Below, in pieces: positions 9,377 to 18,908 of a DNA stretch of 34,726 nt. Every line of letters begins with the position of its first letter. Position 1 is the stretch's first letter. Both the position numbers and the translations under genes were made by a program. Source of the DNA: Candidatus Roizmanbacteria bacterium GW2011_GWA2_37_7 (lineage in GTDB: Bacteria > Patescibacteriota > Microgenomatia > UBA1406 > GWC2-37-13); the NCBI GenBank assembly GCA_000990445.1, contig LBTJ01000012.1, positions 1 through 34,726 on the forward strand, in the 5' to 3' direction. The notes under the pieces are model-generated. The model was given only the letters and a program-made list of their open reading frames with translations, did no database searches and had not been told where the DNA came from.

Positions 9377-9787
9377 ATGATAAAACGAAGACAAAAATCA
9401 CATGAAGATAAACAGTTTGACGAGCGGGTGTTGCATATCCGCAGAGTTTCAAAAAAGACAACAGGAGGAAATTATGTGTCATTTTCCGCACTTGTTGCAG
9501 TGGGTGATGGAAAAGGGAATGTCGGGATTGGTATTGGACGTGGACTACTCAAGCCGGCACCTCCCGGGACTGGATTGAAACTTGGAGGAGTGGTTCGGGT
9601 GATTCTTGATATTGCAGGTGTAAGCAATGCATCGGGAAAAATTATTGGTACTCGAAACCAGATCACCAATGCGTATGCAGTAATCGAAGCAATCAAAAAA
9701 TTAAAGCCACGCATGATTGAAGAAAAGATTGTACGAGCAGTAAAAAAAATACGAAAACCAAAAACATCAACAAAGAAACAATCGTAA
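9377..9787 (+). CDS. rpsE: 30S ribosomal protein S5 (short N-terminus)
   Basis: FDERVLHIRRVSKKTTGGNYVSFSALVAVGDGKGNVGIGIG. Confidence 0.95.
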   Translation: MIKRRQKSHEDKQFDERVLHIRRVSKKTTGGNYVSFSALVAVGDGKGNVGIGIGRGLLKPAPPGTGLKLGGVVRVILDIAGVSNASGKIIGTRNQITNAYAVIEAIKKLKPRMIEEKIVRAVKKIRKPKTSTKKQS

Positions 9788-9811
9788 AACATGTTACTAT
9801 AATACATACAA

Positions 9812-10255
9812 ATGAATACTCTATCTCATCTCACAAAAACAGCACAAAAGCAAAAAAAGCGGCTTGGCCGTGGTTTGGGTTCTGGAAGGGGATCAAAGTC
9901 AGGACGCGGCACTACACGCCATCAAACTGCACGAGAAGATATCCCGCTTCATTTTGAAGGAGGACAGAACCGTATGGTCAAGCGATTTCCCCTATTGCGA
10001 GGCAAAGCCCGAAATAAAGCAGTAGCTCCAAAGCCAGTTTTGATTTCTCTTACTCAACTGAATACTTTCAAAAAGGGTGAGGTAGTGAATTTAGCATCAT
10101 TACTAGAAAAGGGAATGATCAGAGAAAAAGAAGGAAAACGTGGAGTAAAAATTGTTGCAAATGGTGTGCTTAAAATAGCGCTAAACGTTGAGTTACCAGT
10201 TTCTCAATCTGCACAAAAACACATAGAGAATGCCGGGGGAACAATTTCGTCATGA
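9812..10255 (+). CDS. rplO: 50S ribosomal protein L15
   Basis: [31 protein letters not shown] overlap with secY. Confidence 0.95.
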   Translation: MNTLSHLTKTAQKQKKRLGRGLGSGRGSKSGRGTTRHQTAREDIPLHFEGGQNRMVKRFPLLRGKARNKAVAPKPVLISLTQLNTFKKGEVVNLASLLEKGMIREKEGKRGVKIVANGVLKIALNVELPVSQSAQKHIENAGGTISS

Positions 10256-11541
10256 AAGATATTTCTACTAAGTTCAGCTTGCTTATTCATGATCCAGCTC
10301 TTCGTCTTAAGACGCTTGTGACATTTGGTATAATTCTTATTTTTCGAATATTTGCATATCTTCCTGTTCCGGCAATTGATTTAGAAAGACTGCGAGCACT
10401 ATTTGCCCAAAGCCAGTTTTTGTCCTTACTCGATATTTTTTCAGGCGGAACATTGATCAATTTTTCTGTGATGGCGCTTGGTTTAACACCTTATATCAAT
10501 GCTTCAATTATCATACAACTTGTCACTATGGTGATTCCGCAGCTTGAGGCATTGGCCAAAGAAGGCGAGTATGGAAGGTTTAAAATCAATCAATATACAC
10601 GCTTTCTCACTATTCCGCTGACGTTGATCCAGGCTGTTGGTATATACGTACTACTTCGCAATCAAAATATCATCGACACTTTAAGTCCGATCGAGTTCTT
10701 TTCTTTTGTGGTCACGCTTCTTGCAGGAACATTCATCATCATGTGGTTTGGCGAGCTTATTAGTGAGTTTGGGGTTGGCAACGGTATATCAATTTTGATT
10801 TTTGCAGGAATTGTAGGACGTATCCCGGTCATACTTGGACAAACCATTACAACTTTCAATCAAGAGATCGCACTGAATATTCTGATTTTTTTGGCAATAT
10901 CCCTGCTTGTGATTGCGGCTGTCGTATTTATCAATGAGGCGGTACGAAAAATACCGGTCTACTATGCCCGAAGAATCAAAGGAAACCGGATGTATCAGGC
11001 AGCGAACAATTATTTGCCGCTTAAACTCAATCAGGCAGGAGTGATTCCTATTATATTTGCGGTTTCATTTGTTCTTTTTCCTCAAATAATTGGAAATTTT
11101 TTACAGTATGCTCCAAATGATTTTCTTGCGGGTATTGGACGATTTTTAGCGGTATCATTTCAACCATCAGGATTTTTATATAATTTTATTTATTTTTTTC
11201 TTGTTGTTGCGTTTACCTTTTTTTATACTGTCATTGTATTTAATCCGCAAAAAATCTCAGAAGATATCCAAAAACATGGGGGATTTGTGCCTGGTATTCG
11301 CCCTGGTTCAGCAACAAAAAAATACTTGCAAAACGTAGTATATAAAATTACGACGTTTGGGGCATTATTTTTAGGCGCTATTGCTATTTTACCAGCGCTC
11401 ATCTCCGGGTTTACCGGACTTAGCAATCTTGTAATCGGAGGAACAGGAATACTTATTGTCGTGTCAGTAGTTCTTGAAACATTCAAGACAATCGATGCAC
11501 AGCTTGTGATGAAGAACTATGATCGTTTTACGATGTCATAA
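10252..11541 (+). CDS. secY: protein translocase subunit SecY
   Basis: multi-[42 protein letters not shown]. Confidence 0.97.
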   Translation: MKDISTKFSLLIHDPALRLKTLVTFGIILIFRIFAYLPVPAIDLERLRALFAQSQFLSLLDIFSGGTLINFSVMALGLTPYINASIIIQLVTMVIPQLEALAKEGEYGRFKINQYTRFLTIPLTLIQAVGIYVLLRNQNIIDTLSPIEFFSFVVTLLAGTFIIMWFGELISEFGVGNGISILIFAGIVGRIPVILGQTITTFNQEIALNILIFLAISLLVIAAVVFINEAVRKIPVYYARRIKGNRMYQAANNYLPLKLNQAGVIPIIFAVSFVLFPQIIGNFLQYAPNDFLAGIGRFLAVSFQPSGFLYNFIYFFLVVAFTFFYTVIVFNPQKISEDIQKHGGFVPGIRPGSATKKYLQNVVYKITTFGALFLGAIAILPALISGFTGLSNLVIGGTGILIVVSVVLETFKTIDAQLVMKNYDRFTMS

Positions 11542-11590
11542 GAGTATCCTGATATAAGTGATATTTTATTATTAGTAATTGAGTCGATAT

Positions 11591-11764
11591 ATGGCAAAAA
11601 AATCAACCAGAATGCTAGTGAGTCTTGTCTGTAAAGAATGCAAACAGCAAAACTATATAACAGAAAAAAGCAAGCTGAACTCCGAGAGTGCTTTAGTATT
11701 AAATAAATACTGTAAGAAATGTAAAAAACAAACGCAGCACAAAGAGAGCAAAAAGCTTGACTAA
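11591..11764 (+). CDS. rpmG: 50S ribosomal protein L33 (Cys4 form)
   Basis: VCKECKQQNYITEKSKLNSES...LNKYCKKCKKQTQHKESK. Confidence 0.85.
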   Translation: MAKKSTRMLVSLVCKECKQQNYITEKSKLNSESALVLNKYCKKCKKQTQHKESKKLD

Positions 11765-11787
11765 ATTAATATAACACCGATAATTTT

Positions 11788-12915
11788 ATGAAACTTGTAC
11801 TTATAGGTATACAGGGATCGGGAAAATCAACACAGGGCAACTTACTATCAAAGTATCTGAAGATACCCTATCTATCAACAGGACATATTTTCCGAAGTAT
11901 TGCAAAAGAAAAAACAAAACTTGGAAAGCAGGTAAAGGTGCTTATGTCCTCAGGGTTGCTTATTCCAGATGATCTAACAATTGAGATTGTGAATAGTTAT
12001 CTTTCACGTCCTGAGTACCAAAACGGGTATATTCTTGACGGTTTCCCACGCACCTTAACACAGGCAAAAAAGTACAAAAACAATGTCGACAAAGTTATTT
12101 ATATCGAGATACCTGATAAAGAAGCTTTATGGCGTATTGCATATCGCAATGAGGAGCGCAATGACAATACAGTCAAGGCAGTTCTCAAACGAATTGAGTT
12201 GTTTCATGCGCACACAAACGATGTGATCGAATATTATGATAATGAAAAAAAACTGGTAACGATAGATGGAACAAAATCAATTGAAGAAGTAAATAGAGAA
12301 ATTCTTAAAAGTCTCGGAAAACAGCTTTTGAGAAACCATATCGCAGCATGGGAACAGAAAAAAAAGTCGATTATTGCAATTGTTGGTATGTCAGGATCAG
12401 GAAAAACTGTTGCAACGCAGTATTTTAAAAAAATGGGCGTACCGGTTGTTTCATTTAGTAATGTCATCAATGACTATGTTGATACGAAAAAATTCAAACA
12501 TACAGAGCAGATTCACCACAAACTTCGGATGAAGTTCCGAAAAAAATACGGAATGAAAGCAATGGCATATCTCAACAAAGAAGCCGTTACAAAGGCTCTT
12601 GAAAAGAGTAATATACTGTTGATAGAAGGCTTATATTCGTGGGAAGAGTACGTTTATTTGCTGAAGCATTTTCAAGAGGTAAATATCTATTTGTTGGCGC
12701 TTTTTACTGATAAATCATTGCGATACAAGCGTTTGGCAGATCGAAAATATCGATCTGAGCTTGCAGTTGGAAAAGAGCGCGATATTCATGAACTCACCGA
12801 TTTGAATAAAGGACCTGCTATTGCATACGCTGATTTTCTCATCAAGAATAATTTTTCAAAAGAAGATATGTATAACAAACTAGACGAGGTATACCGACAG
12901 ATATATTTTGCCTAA
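11788..12915 (+). CDS. adk: fusion: adenylate kinase (short LID) plus C-terminal P-loop NTPase resembling dephospho-CoA kinase/UPF0200-like proteins
   Basis: domain 1 IGIQGSGKSTQG, DGFPRTLTQAK; domain 2 IVGMSGSGKTVATQYFKKMGVPVVSFSNVIND with a second Walker A. Confidence 0.88.
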   Translation: MKLVLIGIQGSGKSTQGNLLSKYLKIPYLSTGHIFRSIAKEKTKLGKQVKVLMSSGLLIPDDLTIEIVNSYLSRPEYQNGYILDGFPRTLTQAKKYKNNVDKVIYIEIPDKEALWRIAYRNEERNDNTVKAVLKRIELFHAHTNDVIEYYDNEKKLVTIDGTKSIEEVNREILKSLGKQLLRNHIAAWEQKKKSIIAIVGMSGSGKTVATQYFKKMGVPVVSFSNVINDYVDTKKFKHTEQIHHKLRMKFRKKYGMKAMAYLNKEAVTKALEKSNILLIEGLYSWEEYVYLLKHFQEVNIYLLALFTDKSLRYKRLADRKYRSELAVGKERDIHELTDLNKGPAIAYADFLIKNNFSKEDMYNKLDEVYRQIYFA

Positions 12916-12920
12916 AAGAC

Positions 12921-13679
12921 ATGATACATCTCAAAACTAAACAAGAGATCGGCCGGATGAAAGAGGGAGGAGCAATTGTACGAGATGTTGTTGAAAAGCT
13001 TCTTGGGACAGTAGAACCAGGAATAACCACATATCAGATCGATAGATTAGCTGAAGAAATGATACGAGCACGAGGAGCCGCGCCATCTTTTCAAAAAGTC
13101 AACGGGTATAGATGGACAACATGTTTGCCGATAAATGAGCAAGCAGTGCACACGCCTCCATCAGCCACGAAACTAAAACGCGGTGATGTCCTGACAATAG
13201 ATATTGGTGTATATCACCAAGGACTTCATACGGATTTTGCAACAACTGTTGTTGTCGGAGGAGAGGGATCAGCTGACAAAAAAACAAACGCATTTTTACA
13301 AAAAGGAAAAGATACACTAGAACAGGCAATAGCAAAGGTTCAGCCATGGAAGCATCTTGGAGAAGTATCTGGGTTTATTGAACATGAAATTACCGCATCA
13401 GGTTATTTTATCTTAAAAGAACTAACCGGGCATGGAATTGGAAAAGAGTTGCATGAAGATCCATATGTTCTAAACTATCTGGATAAACCAGTTGAGAAAA
13501 CATACAAGATACAACCTGGACTTACCATTGCAATTGAGATCATATATTCGATGGGTACGACACATATTGCATATGAACCAAATATTGAATGGTCAATTAT
13601 CACAAAAGATAGAAGTTTATCTGCATGCTTTGAACGAAGTATTGCTGTGGGAGAAGAAGAAACCTTCATTTTAACGTAA
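12921..13679 (+). CDS. map: type I methionine aminopeptidase
   Basis: LKRGDVLTIDIGVYHQGLHTDFATTVVVG; ELTGHGIGKELHEDPYVLNY; IAIEIIYSMG. Confidence 0.95.
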   Translation: MIHLKTKQEIGRMKEGGAIVRDVVEKLLGTVEPGITTYQIDRLAEEMIRARGAAPSFQKVNGYRWTTCLPINEQAVHTPPSATKLKRGDVLTIDIGVYHQGLHTDFATTVVVGGEGSADKKTNAFLQKGKDTLEQAIAKVQPWKHLGEVSGFIEHEITASGYFILKELTGHGIGKELHEDPYVLNYLDKPVEKTYKIQPGLTIAIEIIYSMGTTHIAYEPNIEWSIITKDRSLSACFERSIAVGEEETFILT

Positions 13680-13703
13680 CTTTGTGATAAAATATATCTT
13701 TCT

Positions 13704-13925
13704 ATGAAAAATAATGTTACGACAATTGAAGGAGAGGTTATTGAAAACCTTCCAAATACTTTATTTAAGATTCATCTTGATGAGTCTGAAAAGATAATAA
13801 TCGGTTATCTGTCAGGTAAAATGAGAAAACACTATATTAAGATTTTACCAGGTGATCGTGTGAAGGTCGAAATGACTCCATATGATCTTGACCGGGGACG
13901 AATTGTGTATAGGAAGTCATCGTAA
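13704..13925 (+). CDS. infA: translation initiation factor IF-1
   Basis: [61 protein letters not shown]. Confidence 0.96.
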   Translation: MKNNVTTIEGEVIENLPNTLFKIHLDESEKIIIGYLSGKMRKHYIKILPGDRVKVEMTPYDLDRGRIVYRKSS

Positions 13926-13929
13926 TAAT

Positions 13930-14046
13930 ATGCATGTAAAATCAGCTGTTAAAAAAATGTGTACGGGATGTAAACTGGTAGTGCGCAAAGGCGTACTGTT
14001 TGTAATTTGTAAACGAAATCCAAAACACAAACAAAGACAGGGCTAA
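13930..14046 (+). CDS. rpmJ: 50S ribosomal protein L36 (38 aa)
   Basis: [38 protein letters not shown]; too short for the ORF track. Confidence 0.96.
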   Translation: MHVKSAVKKMCTGCKLVVRKGVLFVICKRNPKHKQRQG

Positions 14047-14082
14047 AAACATTATTTTAATTATTTAAGATATTTTCATATT

Positions 14083-14499
14083 ATGTCACGTTTAATGGGA
14101 GTCAACCTTCCGGACAATAAAAGGATTGATTATGCACTGACCTTGATCTTTGGGATTGGCTGGTCAAGATCAGTGAAAATTTTAAAACAAAGTAACATTG
14201 ATGCAGCTCTCAGAGTCAAAGATATTTCAGAAGATCAACTGAAGAAACTGAATTCGTGCATAGACACAAACTATAAGGTTGAAGGACCACTTCGAGAAGA
14301 GCGAAACGAGAACATAAAACGTCTTCGAGAAATCGGATCATATAGAGGAATGAGGCATGGACTCGGACTGCCAACCCGTGGCCAAAGAACACGATCAAAT
14401 GCCCGAACAAAGCGTGGTAAACGACGAACAGTCGGAGCACTGTCAAAAGAAGCATGGTCAAAAACAGGACAACCTGAGTCAAGTACTACTGATAAATAA
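14083..14499 (+). CDS. rpsM: 30S ribosomal protein S13
   Basis: GVNLPDNKRIDYALTLIFGIG; RGMRHGLGLPTRGQRTRSNARTKRG. Confidence 0.97.
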   Translation: MSRLMGVNLPDNKRIDYALTLIFGIGWSRSVKILKQSNIDAALRVKDISEDQLKKLNSCIDTNYKVEGPLREERNENIKRLREIGSYRGMRHGLGLPTRGQRTRSNARTKRGKRRTVGALSKEAWSKTGQPESSTTDK

Positions 14500-14501
14500 C
14501 T

Positions 14502-14894
14502 ATGGCACCAACAAAATCAACAAACAAACCAAAAACAATGCGAATTGTTGCATCAGGTCGTATTTATGTGACAGCAACATTTAATAATACTCTCGTGACT
14601 GTGACTGATGAGAAAGGCAATACCATTGTTCTTAGTTCATGTGGCATGCATGGTTTTACCGGTACCAGGAAATCAACACCGTACGCAGGAACAGTAACCA
14701 CAGAAGCTGCGATATCAAAAGCTACTGAACAGCATGGTCTTCGAAAAGTAGATATTTTTATTAAAGGAATCGGACCTGGTCGTGAGGCATCTCTTCGAGC
14801 CATTCGTGCTTCAAACTTGGACGTTGGGAAAATCGTTGATATGACACCAATCCCTCACAACGGAGTTCGACCACCGAAAGTCCGAAGAGTTTAA
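14502..14894 (+). CDS. rpsK: 30S ribosomal protein S11
   Basis: ATFNNTLVTVTD; GPGREASLRAI; TPIPHNGVRPPKVRRV. Confidence 0.97.
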   Translation: MAPTKSTNKPKTMRIVASGRIYVTATFNNTLVTVTDEKGNTIVLSSCGMHGFTGTRKSTPYAGTVTTEAAISKATEQHGLRKVDIFIKGIGPGREASLRAIRASNLDVGKIVDMTPIPHNGVRPPKVRRV

Positions 14895-14917
14895 TATTTG
14901 AAAATTACGAAATATTC

Positions 14918-15538
14918 ATGAGATATACGGGACCAAAAAACAAAATAGCAAGAAGACAAGCAACCGATCTTGGATTAAAGACTGCAGGAAGCAAATCTCA
15001 TGCGTCGCTTTTGAAAAAAATGAATATCAGGCCCGGTCAGCATGGTACTCGATATCGGAGAAAAGAATCTGAACATGCGCGGCAGCTTATAGAAAAACAA
15101 AAGCTAAGATATTTGTTTGGCCTCACAGAATCTCAACTCAAAAAATATTTCACTATAGCATCAAGAAAAAAGGGGAATACAGCTATATATTTAGGGGAGC
15201 TTCTTGAACGACGACTTGATAATATTCTGTATCGCCTTGGATTTACACCGACACGAGCAGCTGCCCGACAGCTTGTCACGCACGGGCATATAGCAGTGAA
15301 TGACAAGAAAATAAACATTCCATCGTACCTTATGAAAAACAATGAGAAAATTTCATTTTTAACAAAGAAAACAAAAGAAATTCCCTATATCCAGATTTTT
15401 TGCGAAACAAGCGATGTAATTGTTCCAGTATGGCTTGAAGCAAAAAAAGACTCAGGATTACTTACTCAGACACCCGATAACACTCTTATTCAACAGCAAG
15501 TGAATTTGCGATTAGTCATCGAGTTTTATTCACGGTAA
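14918..15538 (+). CDS. rpsD: 30S ribosomal protein S4
   Basis: RPGQHGTRYRRKESEHARQLIEKQKLRYLFGL; S4 domain LERRLDNILYRLGFTPTRAAARQLVTHGHIAVN. Confidence 0.97.
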   Translation: MRYTGPKNKIARRQATDLGLKTAGSKSHASLLKKMNIRPGQHGTRYRRKESEHARQLIEKQKLRYLFGLTESQLKKYFTIASRKKGNTAIYLGELLERRLDNILYRLGFTPTRAAARQLVTHGHIAVNDKKINIPSYLMKNNEKISFLTKKTKEIPYIQIFCETSDVIVPVWLEAKKDSGLLTQTPDNTLIQQQVNLRLVIEFYSR

Positions 15539-15562
15539 TTATTTAATAATTGTATTTTTTTT

Positions 15563-16477
15563 ATGATAGAACCAATGTTTACAGTCAAAATAGAGGAACA
15601 GTCAAAAACATACGGCAAATTTTTATACGAGCCGTTTAATACGAGTTTTGGGCATAGTGTCGGCAATGCAGTTCGAAGAACTTTATTGTCATCTCTGCCA
15701 GGGTATGCAGTGGCATATGTCAAGTTTGCCGATGCAGCTCATTTGTTTACAACAATTAGCGGAGTAAAAGAATCAGTTCTTGACATCATGTTGAATCTGA
15801 AATTGGTTCGATTTAAAAGTACGGACAAAGGACCATTTGAAATGAGACTCTCTGCAAAAGGTCAAAAAAAAGTATATGCAAAAGATCTTGAGGGTGAGAT
15901 TGAAGTAGTAAATAAAGATCTGTATCTTGGTGAAATAACAGACAGCAAAGGAAAACTTGATGTTGAAATCATTGTTGAAAAAGGATATGGGTACCAAGCC
16001 TCAGAAGATAAAGAAGAGAAAACGGGATATATTGCAATCGATTCTTCTTACTCACCAATTAGCAGGGTAAACTTTACTGTTTCGGAAGCACGTGTAGGAC
16101 GGAAAAGTGATTTTGAACAAATGCTACTTGAAGTAACCACGGATGGAAGTATCACACCTGAAGAGTCGATAAAAACAGCAGCTGCGATCCTTTCCAAGCA
16201 TTTTGCGGTCATTGTTGAAGGCAAAAAATTTGTTGAAAATGATGGAGATTCGAAAGAATCTGAAGATAAAATAAATGCAAAAGTATATGAAACAATTATT
16301 GATGAATTGAATCTTCCTTCCCGAGTTATTAATGCATTGCTTCGTGAGAATATCGAGACTGTTGCAAACCTTATAGAAAGAGGAAGAAATGAACTTACGA
16401 ATTTGAAAGGTGTTGGAAAAAAATCAATAGATCTTATTGACGAGGAACTAAGAAAAATGGAAGTAGAGTTGAAGTAA
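15563..16477 (+). CDS. rpoA: DNA-directed RNA polymerase subunit alpha
   Basis: GHSVGNAVRRTLLSSLPGYAV; alphaCTD LPSRVINALLRENIETVANLIERGRNELTNLKGVGKKSIDLI. Confidence 0.97.
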   Translation: MIEPMFTVKIEEQSKTYGKFLYEPFNTSFGHSVGNAVRRTLLSSLPGYAVAYVKFADAAHLFTTISGVKESVLDIMLNLKLVRFKSTDKGPFEMRLSAKGQKKVYAKDLEGEIEVVNKDLYLGEITDSKGKLDVEIIVEKGYGYQASEDKEEKTGYIAIDSSYSPISRVNFTVSEARVGRKSDFEQMLLEVTTDGSITPEESIKTAAAILSKHFAVIVEGKKFVENDGDSKESEDKINAKVYETIIDELNLPSRVINALLRENIETVANLIERGRNELTNLKGVGKKSIDLIDEELRKMEVELK

Positions 16478-16486
16478 TATAATATC

Positions 16487-17020
16487 ATGAAGCACAGAAC
16501 AAACAAAAAGAAATTCGGAGGAGGTAGTGATGCCAACAAAATGATGATGCGTAAATTGATGAAAAATTTCATAAGCGCCTCACATATTAAGACAACAGTT
16601 CCACGGGCAAAAGCACTCAAGATTGCTTTGGATCGAATTGTGAGTAAGGCACGAACATACACTGAATCAAATAAAAATTATTTGCTTCGATTTTTTCCTG
16701 AAAAAAAATATCAAAAAGTTCTGTTTCAACAGATCGGTCCTGCCCTTTCAAAGGTAAGCGGCGGGTATGTCCGTATTATCAAACTCAATCAACGCGACAA
16801 TGATGGCGCTATGATGGCACAAATTGAGTGGGCACACCCTGTTGTTGTTGATTGGGAAAGTATGAAACCCAAAAAAAAGACGTTAAAAACAAAAAAAACA
16901 CCATCAAGCACGGAAACAAAAAGCCTTGATAAAAGCACATCGAAAGCAACAAAGCCAACGAAGCCACCTAAAAAATTACAATCAAAAAAAGAAAAAAAAG
17001 TTATCAAAACAAAGAAATAA
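16487..17020 (+). CDS. rplQ: 50S ribosomal protein L17 with Lys/Thr/Pro-rich C-terminal tail
   Basis: LMKNFISASHIKTTVPRAKALKIALDRIVSKA; position after rpoA. Confidence 0.94.
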   Translation: MKHRTNKKKFGGGSDANKMMMRKLMKNFISASHIKTTVPRAKALKIALDRIVSKARTYTESNKNYLLRFFPEKKYQKVLFQQIGPALSKVSGGYVRIIKLNQRDNDGAMMAQIEWAHPVVVDWESMKPKKKTLKTKKTPSSTETKSLDKSTSKATKPTKPPKKLQSKKEKKVIKTKK

Positions 17021-17026
17021 TTTTTT

Positions 17027-17467
17027 ATGACAAATATTACACAAACAACACGATCAATTAAGGCTTCTGAGATCAAGCGCAACTGGCATATATTTGATGC
17101 AAAAAATATGGTGCTGGGACGAACAGCTACGCAGATTGCCAAGCTTCTTCAAGGAAAGCATAAGCGGGATTATGTGCCGTATCTTGATTGCGGCGATCAT
17201 GTTGTGGTGATCAATGCAGCCGCTGTACAATTGACCGGCAGCAAAAGCTCTCAAAAACAGTATGATTCATATTCTGGATATCCTGGAGGCCGGTCGGTAA
17301 AGACGTATGAAGAGCTTATGAAACAGAGTCCTGAGAAAGTGATACGTGCTGCTGTTTCTGGAATGCTTCCAAAAAATAAACACCGAGATCCTCGGCTTGC
17401 GCGACTATTTGTTTTTAATGATGAGAGGCACCCGTACGCTCATAAATTTACAAAAACTACGATATAA
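17027..17467 (+). CDS. rplM: 50S ribosomal protein L13
   Basis: WHIFDAKNMVLGRTATQIAKLLQGKHKRDYVPYLDCGDHVVVINA. Confidence 0.97.
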   Translation: MTNITQTTRSIKASEIKRNWHIFDAKNMVLGRTATQIAKLLQGKHKRDYVPYLDCGDHVVVINAAAVQLTGSKSSQKQYDSYSGYPGGRSVKTYEELMKQSPEKVIRAAVSGMLPKNKHRDPRLARLFVFNDERHPYAHKFTKTTI

Positions 17468-17497
17468 TCGTAATACTATTTTAATTGATTACATCTT

Positions 17498-17953
17498 ATG
17501 GCAGCAAAAAAGAAAAACATTGAATATTATCAAGCAGTAGGAAGACGAAAAGAATCTACCGCTCGTGTACGTCTGTACATTGTATCTAAAAGAGATAAAA
17601 CAGTAGATGTTCGCGGATCCGCCATCAAGCAAGGCAGCATCATTATTAACGGAAAGCTTGCTGACGATTACTTTCCGCGATCGGCAGAAAAGACTTTACT
17701 TGCAAAACCATTCGTTCTTACGGAAAATGTCGATAGGTTTGTGGTAAGCATACTGGTAAAAGGAGGAGGGAAAAGCGGCCAACTTGAAGCAACAGTGCAT
17801 GGGATCGCACGAGCACTGTGTCTAGTAGATGCCAAACATCGCACAACGTTGAGAAAAGAAGGATTGCTCACTCGCGACCCACGCGTTCGTGAACGACGGA
17901 AAGTCGGAATGGGCGGGAAAGCACGACGCAAAAAACAATCTCCAAAACGGTAA
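17498..17953 (+). CDS. rpsI: 30S ribosomal protein S9
   Basis: YYQAVGRRKESTARVRL; GLLTRDPRVRERRKVGMGGKARRKKQSPKR. Confidence 0.97.
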   Translation: MAAKKKNIEYYQAVGRRKESTARVRLYIVSKRDKTVDVRGSAIKQGSIIINGKLADDYFPRSAEKTLLAKPFVLTENVDRFVVSILVKGGGKSGQLEATVHGIARALCLVDAKHRTTLRKEGLLTRDPRVRERRKVGMGGKARRKKQSPKR

Positions 17954-17995
17954 AATAGACGTATAACTTCGGATTATATTATACTTATCAATATC

Positions 17996-18880
17996 ATGAT
18001 AAAACTTTCGGTCGTCATCTTATCGTACAACACGAAAGACATTACTAAAGATTGTCTTGAGAAACTATATAAATCTTTATCAAATGCTTCATTTCAATCG
18101 GAGATTATTATCATAGACAATGCATCAGTTGACGGGTCACAAGAAATGATCTCGCAAAGTAAAAAAATATTTGCAAAAAGAAACGTAACATTTAAGACAA
18201 TATTTAATCAGCAGAATGAAGGCTATCCAAAAGGAAATAATCGCGGATTTCACAATGCCACAGGTGAATATATCTTATTTCTCAATTCAGATGTCATGAT
18301 TGATACTTTTCATTGGGATAAAGTATTGAAATATCTGGATGAACAGACAAATATCGGAGCGCTGACGGTTCGTGTCGAACTTCCCACAAAGCGCATTGAT
18401 CCCGCATCTCATCGCGGGTTCCCGACAATATGGAATTCGTTTTGTTATTATGCATACCTTGAAGCAATGACAAAACATATCCATTTTCTGAGAAGATATT
18501 TTGGCGGATATCATTTGACCAATCTCAATCTGAATACAGTGCATGAAATTGATTCCCCAAGCGGTGCATTTTATCTGACTCGAAAAAAAATACTTAATGG
18601 ACTTGGAGGGTTTGATGAAACATTTTTTATGTATGGCGAGGATTTAGATCTTTCATACAGGATGAAGGAGAATGGGTACAAGATTGTGTATTATCCTCAC
18701 GAAAATGTAACGCACTTCAAGTATCAAAGCGGTTTGAAAAATACAGTAGCTCAGAAAAAAACCAAACAATATTTTTACGATTCTATGAGGATTTTTTATC
18801 GTAAACATTATGAAGGGGAAAATCCATGGCTCATTGATCAGGTTGTTTATTTTTTTATTGGATTGAAGTCGCAGTTGTAA
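17996..18880 (+). CDS. glycosyltransferase family 2
   Basis: LSVVILSYNTKDITKDCLEKL; NQQNEGYPKGNNRGFHNATGEYILFLNSDV; GGFDETFFMYGEDLDLSYRMKENGY. Confidence 0.93.
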   Translation: MIKLSVVILSYNTKDITKDCLEKLYKSLSNASFQSEIIIIDNASVDGSQEMISQSKKIFAKRNVTFKTIFNQQNEGYPKGNNRGFHNATGEYILFLNSDVMIDTFHWDKVLKYLDEQTNIGALTVRVELPTKRIDPASHRGFPTIWNSFCYYAYLEAMTKHIHFLRRYFGGYHLTNLNLNTVHEIDSPSGAFYLTRKKILNGLGGFDETFFMYGEDLDLSYRMKENGYKIVYYPHENVTHFKYQSGLKNTVAQKKTKQYFYDSMRIFYRKHYEGENPWLIDQVVYFFIGLKSQL

Positions 18881-18908
18881 TTATTGATCTTGCGTTTAAA
18901 ATATCAGT

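Noticed and set aside
611-9807. Many minus-strand ORFs over r-protein genes (e.g. 891-1328, 5568-5891, 9472-9807)
   Set aside because: Antisense to confidently identified genes; compositionally odd; no domain.
17954-17995. Terminator with UUCG loop after rpsI (ataacTTCGgattat)
   Set aside because: Only the closing C-G pairs; the stem fails and there is no U-tract.
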